Of a stretch of DNA of 64,000 nt, positions 47,801 through 58,201 are shown one piece after another; the stretch's first letter is position 1, and every line of letters starts with the position of its first letter. The notes beneath the pieces were generated by a model. It saw nothing but the letters and a program-made list of their open reading frames with translations. It was not told the origin of the DNA and did no database searches. Source of the DNA: Dendrophyllia cribrosa (taxonomy: Eukaryota > Cnidaria > Anthozoa > Scleractinia > Dendrophylliidae); assembly GCA_024195265.1 (NCBI GenBank), contig JAJLRJ010000008.1, forward strand, positions 9,188,488 through 9,252,487, written 5' to 3'. Both the position numbers and the translations under genes were made by a program.

Positions 47801-50800
47801 ATTAGGATCAGCAGGCACTCCTGTATGTTACACCCAAAGGGGTATCAAATGTGACCCCTTTGGGTCTAAATTAGGAGATTGATTCAAGTTCTGATAAGGG
47901 TATGACAATTTTATTTTTTGGCTTGAAATAGAGTAAGGGGTACCTCCCTTCTGTGACAGGAAACAGGACTATCACTCTCAAAAAGAAACCGGAGATGACA
48001 GGGTGAAGGTAGCAGGCGGGGAACCATTAAAGGGGCAGCAACTGGAAAAAAGTGTTATTTGTAAGTTGGCAGAAAGTGGACAAAATTTGACAAAATTTCA
48101 TGATATTGGGAATGAGTAATTTTTTGGATTAGGTTCAGTTCTTACCTTTACCACACATGTGGGACCATCTTCATTTTGATTTGCAGCAATTAAAACAACC
48201 AACACAATGGTACTGATGCACTGAGTCCAAAAGAGGCCCATGTAAATCCAGTAAAATAGTCCAGGCTCCTCCTTATTGACCTCAGTTCTAAAAGCATATA
48301 CCATATGATTATAATATTATAACAGCCTTGTGTTGTTAAGACAAAGCAAAGGCTCCTGATGAGCCAACTAGTGAAAATAAAATAAGCCTTAAAAACATAC
48401 CAGTTTATACCTTATTATAGGAAATTAACGCGAATTCTCAAAATTTACGTTAATTTAAGTCGCGTTAATTTTTGTGAGCGTTAATTTCCGCGACATTATT
48501 TAAGTGGAGCGTTCATTTCCGAGACCTTAATTTCACTCCAAATTCTGGATACCGTCCGAACACATATAGCAACTAGGAAACAATAACCTTCCCTTTTCTG
48601 CACACTATTTTTCATTCTTTTACAATGTAAAAGCAAAGATATGTCATCTGCAATATTTTCAGTTCATTCTTGCTTTCAGAAGAGCGGCTCTCAACATCCG
48701 TTATTTTTTTTGTACTACACAGTCAGCCAAAATATCTTTAGAGACATCAGTAATCACGTTAATTTTCTTCATTTTGAAAATTTGCCCCCCTCTCTCGCGT
48801 TAATTTCCTTTGTTCGAAAGAAATTCTCCCTCCAATTCGCGTTAATTTAAGTCGCGTTAATTTCAAAGACCTTAATTTACAGGAGCGTTAATTTCCTATA
48901 ATAAGGTATGCCGCCATGAAATGAAATAAAAGAAATACACATAGAAACCACACTAAAGGAACTATTTCATGGAAATTTAAATGCGTTGGTGTCAAAACTG
49001 CCTCAAATTAAAACTAAGTATGTTTGTCACACACAAAGTGCTCATAGAACACTAAGAGTTACATATCAAGTGAATTTTTGAATCAGCCCAAGACGTGTAT
49101 TTTTTATACTCTTAGAGCACTCGTAGAATATAACTTTAAACAAGACTGAACCATTATTTTTACTTGTTTCCATTGATATTAGTATGTGTTTTGGCTTTTA
49201 CAAAGGAACAATTAAAAATGACCAGTGACATTTAGCCTCTTTAACATGTCATCAACAGGCTCTTTTGTTTTTTTCTATGGATATTGTACTTTTAAAATGT
49301 CATGTAATTTAATAATATCTTAAAGGATGTCAATAAAGAAAGGAATAAAGATAAAATAATAAAGCTTTGTAGTGCAATATGTACTTACAGTGTTTCCAGT
49401 AAGATCATAAACAGCATGGCCAAGATAAACTGTGCCACGAAAATAGCTCCAGTTTTGTTGTTCATTATTCTCTAAAGAAGAAAAAACAACATTGGTTGGT
49501 TGATGGATAGGTGGGTGGGTGGGTGGGTTGGCTGGTACGTAGGTTGGTTGCGTGGGTGGAAGGTGGGTGGGCCAGTGAGTTGGTTGCTGGATTCCTCAGT
49601 TGGTCGGTGGATGGGTCCGGAGTGGTTTGGTTGACTGGTGGACTGATGAGCAAGTAAGTTGGTTGGTTGGGTGGATTAGGTGGTTGGTGGGTACCTTAGT
49701 TGATTGATTGGTGGGTGGATTAGTTGATTGGTGGGTGGGTGGGTAAGTTGGTTGGTGGGTGGGTGGGTGGGTAAGTTGGTTGGTGGGTGGATTAGTTGGT
49801 TGGTGGGTGGGTATTGTTGGTTAGTGGGTGGGTGGATTAGTTATTGGTGGGCGGGTATTGTTGGTTGATTGGTGGGTTGGTTGGTTGATTAGGTGGATTT
49901 GTTGGTTAGTGGGTTGGTTGGTGAGTTGGTTGTGGGAGAGGTTCTTGGTTGTTAAGTGGGCAGATAAGTGGTTTGATAAGAAATAGAACACAAACCGCGG
50001 TGATAAATATATTGAACTTATTCATTTTTTATAAAACTTGACGTTTCGTATGCTACTACATACATTTTCAAAAGTGACCGTTATAGTGTTGAAAACTATA
50101 CTTATATAGTATTGAAAAGGGACTGGGACCGAGATTACGTACAAAACTTAACAGTTGATCTATAAAAAGAAACAGCTAATTAATAAAGCATCAGCTTCTC
50201 GCTACTGACGTTTGCATTAAAAGCTGGCTTCAGTTCTTGTATAAACAATGTTTCTTTGATTTTACAGTGGTTTGGTTGCTGGATTGCTCGGTGGGTGGTT
50301 TATTAACCCATTCACACCTGAGGATTTTTACGTTTTTGAGTGATTTTCTGCATACACATGCTCCATAGGATTTCGTGACTTCATATTTGGAGTTACCATT
50401 GAAAGTGCTGCTGTTCTAAAACACTGAAGGCTCGAGTTTACTGGAAACGTCATTGTGACGATCTCATTTTGCTTGGTTGATTTGCAATAAAGGGTCCAAT
50501 ATGAATTATCTACGATTTTTGGTAAGTTCACAGCCATTTTTCATCTTTAGTAGCTGCCTGGTGAGCATCATTAAGCTTGGAGGTAGTTCAGAGTCCACTT
50601 CTCAATGAAGCGAGTTAGGTGTTGTACTTTGTTTACAAATTTGGCTCGTTGTTCGTTGAACTGGAAAAATGGCCGCCTGGAAACGAAGTGGCTTTGGGAC
50701 TCGACTCTGGATGAATTTCTCGACCTACCGCGGCATATCTTGGAAGTTGCGACCACAGGAGAACAAAACAAGCACGAAATTTTGGCGGTGGGTCAGAGTG

Positions 50801-53800
50801 GCTGTGGACTTAGTATATATATGAAAATTGTCGTGGACGGAATGGGCGCAGTCAAAAAATCTGTTTATTTCCCAGCATGCAGTGCGGTGGTGATGTTGAA
50901 AATCGAGGCAAGGTGAGTATGCACTAGTATAAGAAGCTGTAGCTAGGACCGAGCAATGAATAAGAGCAAAAAAATTCAAAGCTAAGCTAGGACTAGGACT
51001 AAATTTTGCTGTAAATGTTGACTTTTGGGTTTGCCACGATGATTTGAATAAAAAAAACTAAAGGCAAAAACGTGATTTTTGTTGTTTTTCTATGACGTTA
51101 AAAACGGTAATTTTTGTTATTGTCCAAATTCAAACGCTGATATTCTGCAAAAATCGCTGACTTTTTTGTGTTTATTGGGTATCTCAATTTGAAAGACTTT
51201 CTAGTCAATGCTCACAACTGCTAGTTAAGGCAATGTTCGCACGATTGAGAAAGTTACAATTTTTTAAAGCAGTGGAGTCTTGTACGGGCGGTTACAGGCG
51301 GTTCAGGTGTCAATGGGTTAAGGGTAAAGTCTTCACAAGCCAAGTTGCTTATAACTGCCGGAGCCTAACCCGGCTTCTGTAGCATGAAGAGACTGAAAGC
51401 ATTATGTCGCCAGTAATAATTCATATACACCTGAAAAGAGAGACAATGTGGAGCAAAGTTTCTTGTCTAAGGAAACAATACAACAGCAGAGACCAGGCTT
51501 GAACCACTGACCATCAGGTTGAAAGTCCGACGCGCAAACCACTAGACCACGGCGCCTCCACACAGTTTAGTTTAAGTTTAATTAAAGGAGTACCTATTTA
51601 CCCTAGTTGCTGTTGACATGACACCATACTCAGATCCAGATTCAGATCCTGAATTAAACCTGTTAATCTCTTGTTGAAGAAATCCTTAAAAAACGAAATG
51701 TTGTTTGTCTATGTGTTGAAGATAACATTACTAAAAATTATGTTTTTATATTCATCATAAATTTTAAAACTACACTGTGGAACAGTGGGACACCTCCGTT
51801 AATCTTTGTAATAACCACCACTTTTAAAAGGGCACCTCTATTAATGGGACACTTCTCCTGGTCCTGATGGTGTTCCCTTAATGCAGGTTCCACTGTATCA
51901 TTTTATTTATTATGATAAACAAGTTTAAATATATATATATTTGTAAAATTACTTAATAATTTATAAGGGCACTAACAAATAGAAATGAGCCATTCCAATC
52001 ACATGGTTAACCCTGTAAATTAGATACAACTCACTAGTGAGTTGTATCTTGAATGTAAATTAGATACAACCACTAGTGAGTTGTATCTGGAATGTAAATT
52101 AGATACAACCACTAGTGAGTTGTATCTGGAATGTAAATTAGATACAACCACAAGTGAGTTGTATCTGGAATGTGAATTTCACAAGTTGTTTACAACATTT
52201 GCGTCCGTGTTGTATCGGCACTATACATTCACTCGGCTGCGTCTCATGATTGTATAGGCTGATACAACACTCCTGCTCATGTAGTAAACATTACATATAT
52301 ATAAATAACTGCATCACATAGTCACTTTAACAATGAAATTATATGAATGATGAGTGTGGAGAGAAAGGAACTCAAAAAAAAAAATTCTGAGTTCCAGATG
52401 GGATTTGAACCCACGACCTTCCGTGTTCTAGTTGGATGCTCTAACCACTGAGCTACTGAGAACTCTAGTGATGAGCAACAGTTGCTCATTGACCAATGCT
52501 CATCACTAGAGTTCTCAGTAGCTATTATTCTACGTGACTCTGATGCAGTTAATTGGTTTGTTATTGGCATACTTGTGGTTGGGTGATTCAATCACACATT
52601 TGACTGTTGCTCATCACTAGAGTAACTCAGTAGCTCAGTGGTTAGAGTATCCGACCAGGATATGTAAGGCCATGGGTGGCAAATCCCATCTGGAACTCAG
52701 AATTTTTTACGAGTTCCTTTCTCTCCACACTCATCATTCATATATAAACAAGTTTAACTCATCTTAAAGGCCCACCTTCACCCAAAATGCTGTGGGCAAT
52801 GTGTGCAACCAATCAGATCACGCTTATGAATAATGGAGCATTTCAAAACAAAAACAAACGACCGAAACATCTTTTGGGGGAATGTGGGCCTTAAATACTG
52901 ATGGCTAAAAAGAATTTGATAAAGAATACTTTAAATTTATTTATTTAATCCAGGTAAAATTAAATTATTGTTTCCAGTAACAAATTACCACTTGATCTGT
53001 AAACCCATTGATGATTCAATGCCCATGATAGACACAAAACCTACAAAAACACAGTAAAATCATTGCCATTAAACAGCAACAAATGCCAGTGTGTTAAAAA
53101 AAAAATTTATAGTAAGCCAACACCCTAACTTTTGTATCAAGCTGGTGGGTTATTATCAATTAATTAAAAACTTTCAACTATTGTACATGTGGGTCTTCCT
53201 GTGGTAAGTGCATAATTTATGTGAGCCCCTTGTGGGCCTTCAAGTTGGAAAAGAATATTAAGTTAAAAATGAAATGAAAAAATATGACATGCATGAGTGC
53301 AAGAATGTTACAGACTTTACCTCCAAAGACTTCAAAGCTCCATCTAAAAATTAAGGTGGAGACAAAATTAATTGTGCAATAACAAAATTAAATGCGTCAA
53401 CAATGAATATATGAATTCAAAGCAATCATGTAATCCTCGCAGTGATATGGGAAATGCAATTATTGCAAATAAGCCAGAAAAAAGTCAAGGCTTCAAACGG
53501 AATTTATTAACTCTTGACCCTTGCATTGCATGTCCTTATGCTTTTGACTCCAAATCTGTATATGATTATGCCGCCAGTGGGAACCAGCCTTTAAGCATTG
53601 GTCCAGCAACATCAAGGTCACAAGTTTAAATCCCGATGAAAGCCTTGAATTTTATTGAGGCTTAATATATTGTGTTACATGTAATTGCACTCATTTCCAC
53701 TGCAACGATAATTAATTTTCTTTATTTTAGTGAAGTAGTGTTTGTGCTAAGTACATCATGATTTCCGATACTGAATCACTAAAATATTATGAAATGAACA

Positions 53801-55836
53801 TTCAGTTGCTTAAGTATTTTTAAATCACATCTTAAAACATGGCTTTTTCAGGCATCTTTTAGTCGAGATTTTTATTAATTTTGAGTATTTGGTTTATAAA
53901 CTAATCTTAATTAATTTTAATTTTTTTTATTTCTATGTATGTAGATAGAAATAATTATAATGTACATGTTTCTAGCAATTTTCAATATTGTAAAATACTG
54001 TTGATCAGCATATGTAAATGATGCTTTATAAATTATTATTATTATTATTATTAATCAGATTATCAGATTGATAACATGGCTTTAGCTATTTACCTGCTAA
54101 AAAATACACAGTCAATCTCGTAAAATGAGGAGAATGCCAAGGGTGTGTGATGCCATAGATCACTGCACCCACAACTGATCTACAGGAAAATAATAACACA
54201 TCACACATTTCACATCTTGTACACTGTAATTCTAAGAAATGTTGGTTGAATCGTTGGTTGATTTTTTTATTTTAATAATATATGTGTGAGTGGAGTAACT
54301 TCTTTTTATATTCCATAATAGTATATACTGAAACAGTGGATAGCATTGTTGGCGCGTTCTGATTGGCTACTGAAACTCGGAATAGCAAGTGCTATTCACC
54401 TCCCAGCAATTTGCGCGCGAAAATTGTAATCGTTGACAGGAATAAATGAGTTAAAAAGCATCATTTTCGTTATATTATCTCACTGTTTCAGTATATACTA
54501 AAACAACTATTCACCTCAGTGTAGGTGGGTAGTGGTGGATATTTACCTCGCCGCTTCTCGGCTCGGTAAATATCCACCACTACCCACCTACACTGAGGTG
54601 AATAGTTGTTAACTAATCAAGGTTGTGCTCTAAGAATTATCATAAGGAGCACAAAAGATGTCCAACTATAAAATTAAGGGGACCCAGCAGTTAAGCTAAT
54701 ATTGTGCAAAAACTATGTTTTTCTTTTTTCTTGTCACCCAAAGGCAAATGTTAGTCCCCTATGGCACCCAGGCACTGCTAGAGCACAGCCCTACTGATTG
54801 TTTTTTGAATTAGCACCCTGAATAGGCTGCAATTTTTGGGAGGGTGTTACTTTCAAAAGGGCCCGCTACAATATATATGAGCTGTTCATGTATTCCATGA
54901 AACCTATTTCAATAATGAAGGTAAATACAATTCAACCCCAAAGTTTGATCATCTTTAGAACTCAAATTCGAAAAGAAGTAAGGAAAAGTAATTTCCAAAG
55001 TACTGTATTACCATAGTCAGCACCAGAATTATCCTAAGCCAGTGTTGCATAATATTGTTGCTTTTCCAAAGTTTGTTACTTTCAGGTGACCGTGACTTTT
55101 GAGCGGGTCTTTACTTTTGGGAATTGCTAGTGTTCGAGCTAGGTCTCAATTGTTAATGTTTCTTTTGGGTAGATGTTACTTTGCCGGGAGGATGGGGAGG
55201 AGCATTTTTTTTGGAAATCCATGGTACCTGTAGACATCCTTAATAACCTTAGAGATACTTGGTATAATTTGCCATGATTATTTTAGGGCTGATTTATATG
55301 GTACGACTTTGTTGCATGCGACCCCGGGAAGGGGGGGTACTCCCATATATGAGCTATATAGGTATGTGCCGCTGTGAAGGGTATGTTTTTCGGGCAGTTT
55401 AGTCTGGGATAGGGTATAGTATTCAGGGATTTTTGGTCTAGAATAGGGTATCATTTTCCCCAAAACTGATCAGTTGCATGAAGAATTTAGTCTAGACAAG
55501 GTTTACTGGCAAATGGCATTTAAAAATCGGTACGGTGGGCAGTACGGCATTTTTACTAACCCCTGGCATCTTAGACTGAACAAGTTTCTGGAAAATAGCG
55601 AGTCTGGAATAGGTCTAGGATAGGGTAGCGTGGGCAGTACAGCATTTTTACTAACCCCCGGCATCTTAGACTGAACGAGTTTCTGGAAAATAGGAGTCTG
55701 GAATAGGTCTAGGATAGGGTAGGGTTTTTCGGTGTTTAGTCTAGAATAGGGTTGTAAAATGCAGCTAAAATGGTCTAGTATACGTTAAGGGTCTCAGAAT
55801 CCCAGCAGCACACCCCCACCCAAAAATTTGCGGAGT

Positions 55837-55915
<79 letters not shown>

Positions 55916-58040
55916 GCATGTGACACGCTTACACCATGCTTACAACATGACTTGAGTTGATTTACACAAAGCAATTTGTGTTGTAAGCATGTGATAAACA
56001 TAAGCGTGTTGCATGCAACAACATTGCTCCATGCAAATCATCCCCTAAGTTACTCACCGTATGAACAAGACAGTAAAGTAGACAATCCATGGAATATTGG
56101 AGATAACATTGCTTCTTACAGTCAAGTTCAAGACTTTGACACTAAAAAGTGACAAATTATCATTATGATACATTCCTCCAATACATCATCTAATTAGCAT
56201 TTTTATAAAAAAAGTTCAAAACAAGAAATATTTCACCATTAAGGTGGCTGAACACAGTTTGCACGCGCTCTTCAATTTCAGCTGCTTATGTGAGTCAGCA
56301 CGTGCAGAGTTTTGAGAAAAACAAACATGGCGCCTATTCAGCGATCATTTTATTTTGCTCAGTGTGGATCGCGAAAGTGTTGTTTTTCGTCTTAAAATCA
56401 AACAATTTGTTGTTCGTAAAAATGTTTGTTGAATCAATAGACAATTTATAGAACCATTGAAGAAATACACTGCCTTTTTGTCTTTGGATCGAGAACCTAG
56501 TCAAATGCAACGCATGCGCAGTTGACCAAAAAATTGTGACTGGATATTTTAGCGACTTTCCTCGGAAATGTGCTGATTTCTACGGAACCACTCGTTAGAA
56601 TTTCACGAAATTTGGCACAATAATAGTTCCGAATATGCTGAACTCACCTGCCATCAGAAATTTGAAATCTAACAGAGGAGATTTTTACAAAACGCTAACA
56701 TATTAAACCACAAATTATGAAAGATCCCTCTGTTAAAATTACATGAGACCAGTGTTAACATGCGAATATTTTTACGAGTTTACTGGAGACCAATGTTGGA
56801 CAAAATCTAACGACTAGATTTTCTGAAAATAAACGAAACCAAATATTGCAGGCTGATTTACAATCCACCGTGTTGCCATGGCAACACCCTAAAAGCTCAA
56901 CAAAAATATCAAAATATATAGCTTGTTGCTTAATTGTATGCCTCACCAATTTTGGGCGCCCAGACGTTAGTAGTTTTAAAATGACAATGTATGACGCATA
57001 GGTACAGTGAAACTGTGTTCAGCCACCTTAAACTATTCAATGTACAGTGTCCATAGAGTTCATTTTAAAAATGTGCATTTATTTTAAAGTTATAAGGCTC
57101 TTTACCTATTGTATTTGAATTTTGTAACTAAACCCAGTAGTAAGCAAAGCACTGCAGTTGTAATGTAAATAGATGATGTCACTGGATGGTAAATATGAAG
57201 TCCATGGGCTGTGGCATTAAAGGTTTTATTACTGCCTGTAATAGTAAAAAGATAAATTTTATAACCACGTTAGTATAACTTTCATCTGGTAAAAATATAC
57301 AGCTCAACAGTTTTCATTTGTTTGTTTGACACTTCAGGAATTGTAGTTACACAAAAGGAATGATGGAATAATTCTCGTATTGAAAGGTAAGTTGAAATTC
57401 AGAACTGACTAAAATGTTAGGTCCATGAACTTCTGGGTTTCCCTCGGTGTAAAAGCAGGTGGTGTGGACGCTACGATCACAAAGCATTATTTTGTTGAAT
57501 GAGATGTTGACTCAACGGAGGCTTGTACAAAATGAGCACAGTTTGCAAATTGACCTAGAATGCTTTGCGATCGTATCGTCCACACCACCTGGCGTAAAAG
57601 CTTGCGGAAGTCACGAGTGGCGTAAAACAAAGAAAACCAAACAGTCATATACAGCAATAGAGTGCAAGGCAATAATCGGTAGAAATAGGTAGAAAACAAA
57701 GACAGGTTTTTACACCGAGGATGAGTCCCCCCGGGTACACTCCACAATGCAAGTTATAAACACTACTGCACGCCGGGACTGCACGTACCCTGCGAGCAGT
57801 GGATTCTCCTACGCCATTCGGCGTAGCTCGGCGTAGGAGAATCCACTGCTCGTAGGGTAGACTGCACGGCGTATTAAAAACAGAATATATCGCCAGAAAA
57901 TGTTCATTATTGGGCACAAGTATTAGTATTACTAGTATAAGTATAAGTATTACTAGTATTAGATTCAATAGCTTCTTACAATTTCCATTCAGGAAATGAA
58001 TATCAGACCAATTTGCTTTGGAGCACATTGCAGACTGCAA
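44823..58040 (-). CDS. Eleven-exon six-pass membrane protein, family not recognised
   Basis: Exons in order of transcription: 58040-57980, 57235-57106, 56141-56058, 54179-54094, 53343-53321, 51684-51602, 49469-49389, 48287-48146, 47771-47690, 47031-46922 and 44900-44823. All use GT-AG borders and splice in phase to 319 residues. The N-terminus has no clear signal peptide but carries four N-glycosylation sequons (NWS, NCS, NKT, NAT at residues 10-29). It is therefore probably extracellular. Hydrophobic spans fall near 42-58, 80-102, 163-182, 193-217, 231-253 and 265-285. A soluble segment (about 121-156) separates spans 2 and 3. The fifth span contains LPGDIPSFIW and is followed by CMNCPCKPW. 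The short C-tail ends in QTIAET. For exon 7 I used the second of two adjacent AGs (TTTAGAG|AATAATG), because only that keeps the frame. I cannot assign a family. Confidence 0.82.
45755..46765. mobile_element. ~1.0-kb TTAA-flanked element, copy 1
   Basis: Ends CCCATTCACTCCTGAG and AGGAGCGAATGGG are inverted, with TTAA outside both (45751-45754 and 46766-46769). A CCC start and TTAA target fit piggyBac-type elements. It lies in the last intron of the membrane gene. A close relative in the same orientation lies at 50307-51317. Open frames of about 100 codons are shared by both copies on both strands, but none resembles a transposase. Confidence 0.75.
48407..48909. mobile_element. ~500-bp MITE with ATACCTTATTATAGG ends
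   Basis: Inverted ends of about 25 bp: ATACCTTATTATAGGAAATT from 48407 and its complement ending at 48909. The interior repeats CGTTAATTT, AAGTCGCGTTAATTT and GACCTTAATTT near both ends. A TA target duplication is possible, because the tips themselves carry TA. Confidence 0.75.
49490..50302. repeat. GGTTGGTGGGTGGGT minisatellite, interrupted
   Basis: A degenerate array of GGTTGGT, GGGTGGGT and GATTAGTTG units covers 49490-49975 and resumes at about 50268-50300. The intervening 49986-50265 is unrelated unique-looking sequence with TATAAAACTTGACGTTTCG and was probably inserted. The TTAA element at 50307 abuts the array. Confidence 0.7.
50307..51317. mobile_element. ~1.0-kb TTAA-flanked element, copy 2
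   Basis: Same family and orientation as 45755-46765. TTAA at 50303-50306 and 51318-51321 borders CCCATTCACACCTGAG and CAGGTGTCAATGGG ends. The two copies differ by scattered substitutions, so they are separate insertions rather than an assembly duplicate. Confidence 0.75.
51446..51562 (-). mobile_element. tRNA-derived SINE, uninterrupted copy
   Basis: Same family as 9068-9662. The minus strand carries the A-box-like GTGGTCTAGTGGTTTGCGCG and the B box GGTTCAAGCC. GTTTCTTGTCTAAGGAAAC here is continuous where the 9-kb copy has a MITE. Confidence 0.7.
52020..52280. repeat. Dispersed repeat copy 2 with ~40-bp tandem amplification
   Basis: The unit GATACAACCACTAGTGAGTT plus GTATCTGGAATGTAAATTA is present about four times. 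It is followed by the CACTCGGCTGCGTCTC and TGATACAACACTCCTGCTCA block shared with 26921-27070. Confidence 0.8.
52340..52745. mobile_element. Two tRNA-derived SINEs head to head
   Basis: On the minus strand, 52470 to 52385 reads TAGCTCAGTGGTTAGAGC (A box) and GGGTTCAAATCCC (B box), followed by CATCTGGAACTCAGAATTTT and a GAGTTCCTTTCTCTCCACAC tail. On the plus strand, 52615-52745 repeats the same order, with a damaged B box (GGTGGCAAATCCC). The pair forms a large inverted repeat around a CATCACTAGAGTTCTCAGTA-type junction. Confidence 0.75.
54321..54609. mobile_element. Adjacent palindromic MITEs
   Basis: GTATATACTGAAACAGTG (54321-54338) is complemented at 54481-54498 and encloses a GATTGGCT-containing core. 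Directly after it, 54503-54609 is a near-perfect hairpin with arms of about 46 bp (AACTATTCACCTCAGTGTAG and its complement) and a small loop at CGCCGCTTCTCGGC. Confidence 0.7.
55322..55918. repeat. Dispersed GGGGTACTCCC repeat ending in a ~75-bp poly-C run
   Basis: It starts GGGGGGGTACTCCCATATAT and contains repeated TCTGGAATAGGTCTAGGATA and AGTCTAGAATAGGG words, then a near-duplicate CTAACCCCYGGCATCTTAGA block. It ends in a C run (about 55839-55912). It is related to 13355-13680. The G/C-run boundary is a likely assembly weak spot. Confidence 0.7.
57442..57867. mobile_element. Nested MITEs upstream of the divergent promoter
   Basis: Outer pair: CCTCGGTGTAAAA (57442-57454) and TTTTACACCGAGG (57708-57720). 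Inside, 57457-57590 has ends AGGTGGTGTGGACGCTACGA and its near complement and is flanked by GGTGTAAAAGC and GGCGTAAAAGC (one mismatch), suggesting an 11-bp target duplication. Just beyond, 57781-57867 is a hairpin with arms of about 35 bp (GCACGTACCCTGCGAGCAGT and complement). All lie in intron 1 of the minus-strand membrane gene. Confidence 0.65.
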
Positions 58041-58201
58041 AACAGTTCACGACACTCCAGCCTTCAGTACGTACTGTTCACTGTTTACATGAAATGAGCT
58101 TTTATCATGAGGATTCCCGCTGACCATACAGACGTTGACAGTCAACACAGACGTTCGAGTCCAACCTTGCGTAATCTCGCGATTCAGATATGCTCAGAGG
58201 A
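58041..58201. promoter_or_regulatory. Divergent intergenic promoter region
   Basis: Only 161 bp separate the start codon of the minus-strand membrane gene (58040) from the first RIDA start codon (58202), so both promoters and 5' UTRs must share this space or overlap upstream exons. The stretch includes a pair of CAGACGTT words (58128 and 58150). No TATA box is evident. Confidence 0.55.

Noticed and set aside
49490..50302. CRISPR-like or centromeric array
   Set aside because: Units are degenerate G/T-rich minisatellite without uniform repeats and unique spacers.
52385..52470. tRNA gene
   Set aside because: A and B boxes are present but stems are imperfect and the unit is duplicated with a shared non-tRNA tail, so it is a SINE.
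53321..53343. Alternative reading of the 23-nt exon as WSFEVFG followed by FLQQEINRFN
   Set aside because: It does not agree in phase with the preceding exon; the GALKSLE-DFFNKRL reading joins all neighbours in frame.
55765..56001. 78-codon minus-strand frame with a long glycine run
   Set aside because: The glycines are the translation of the poly-C tract.
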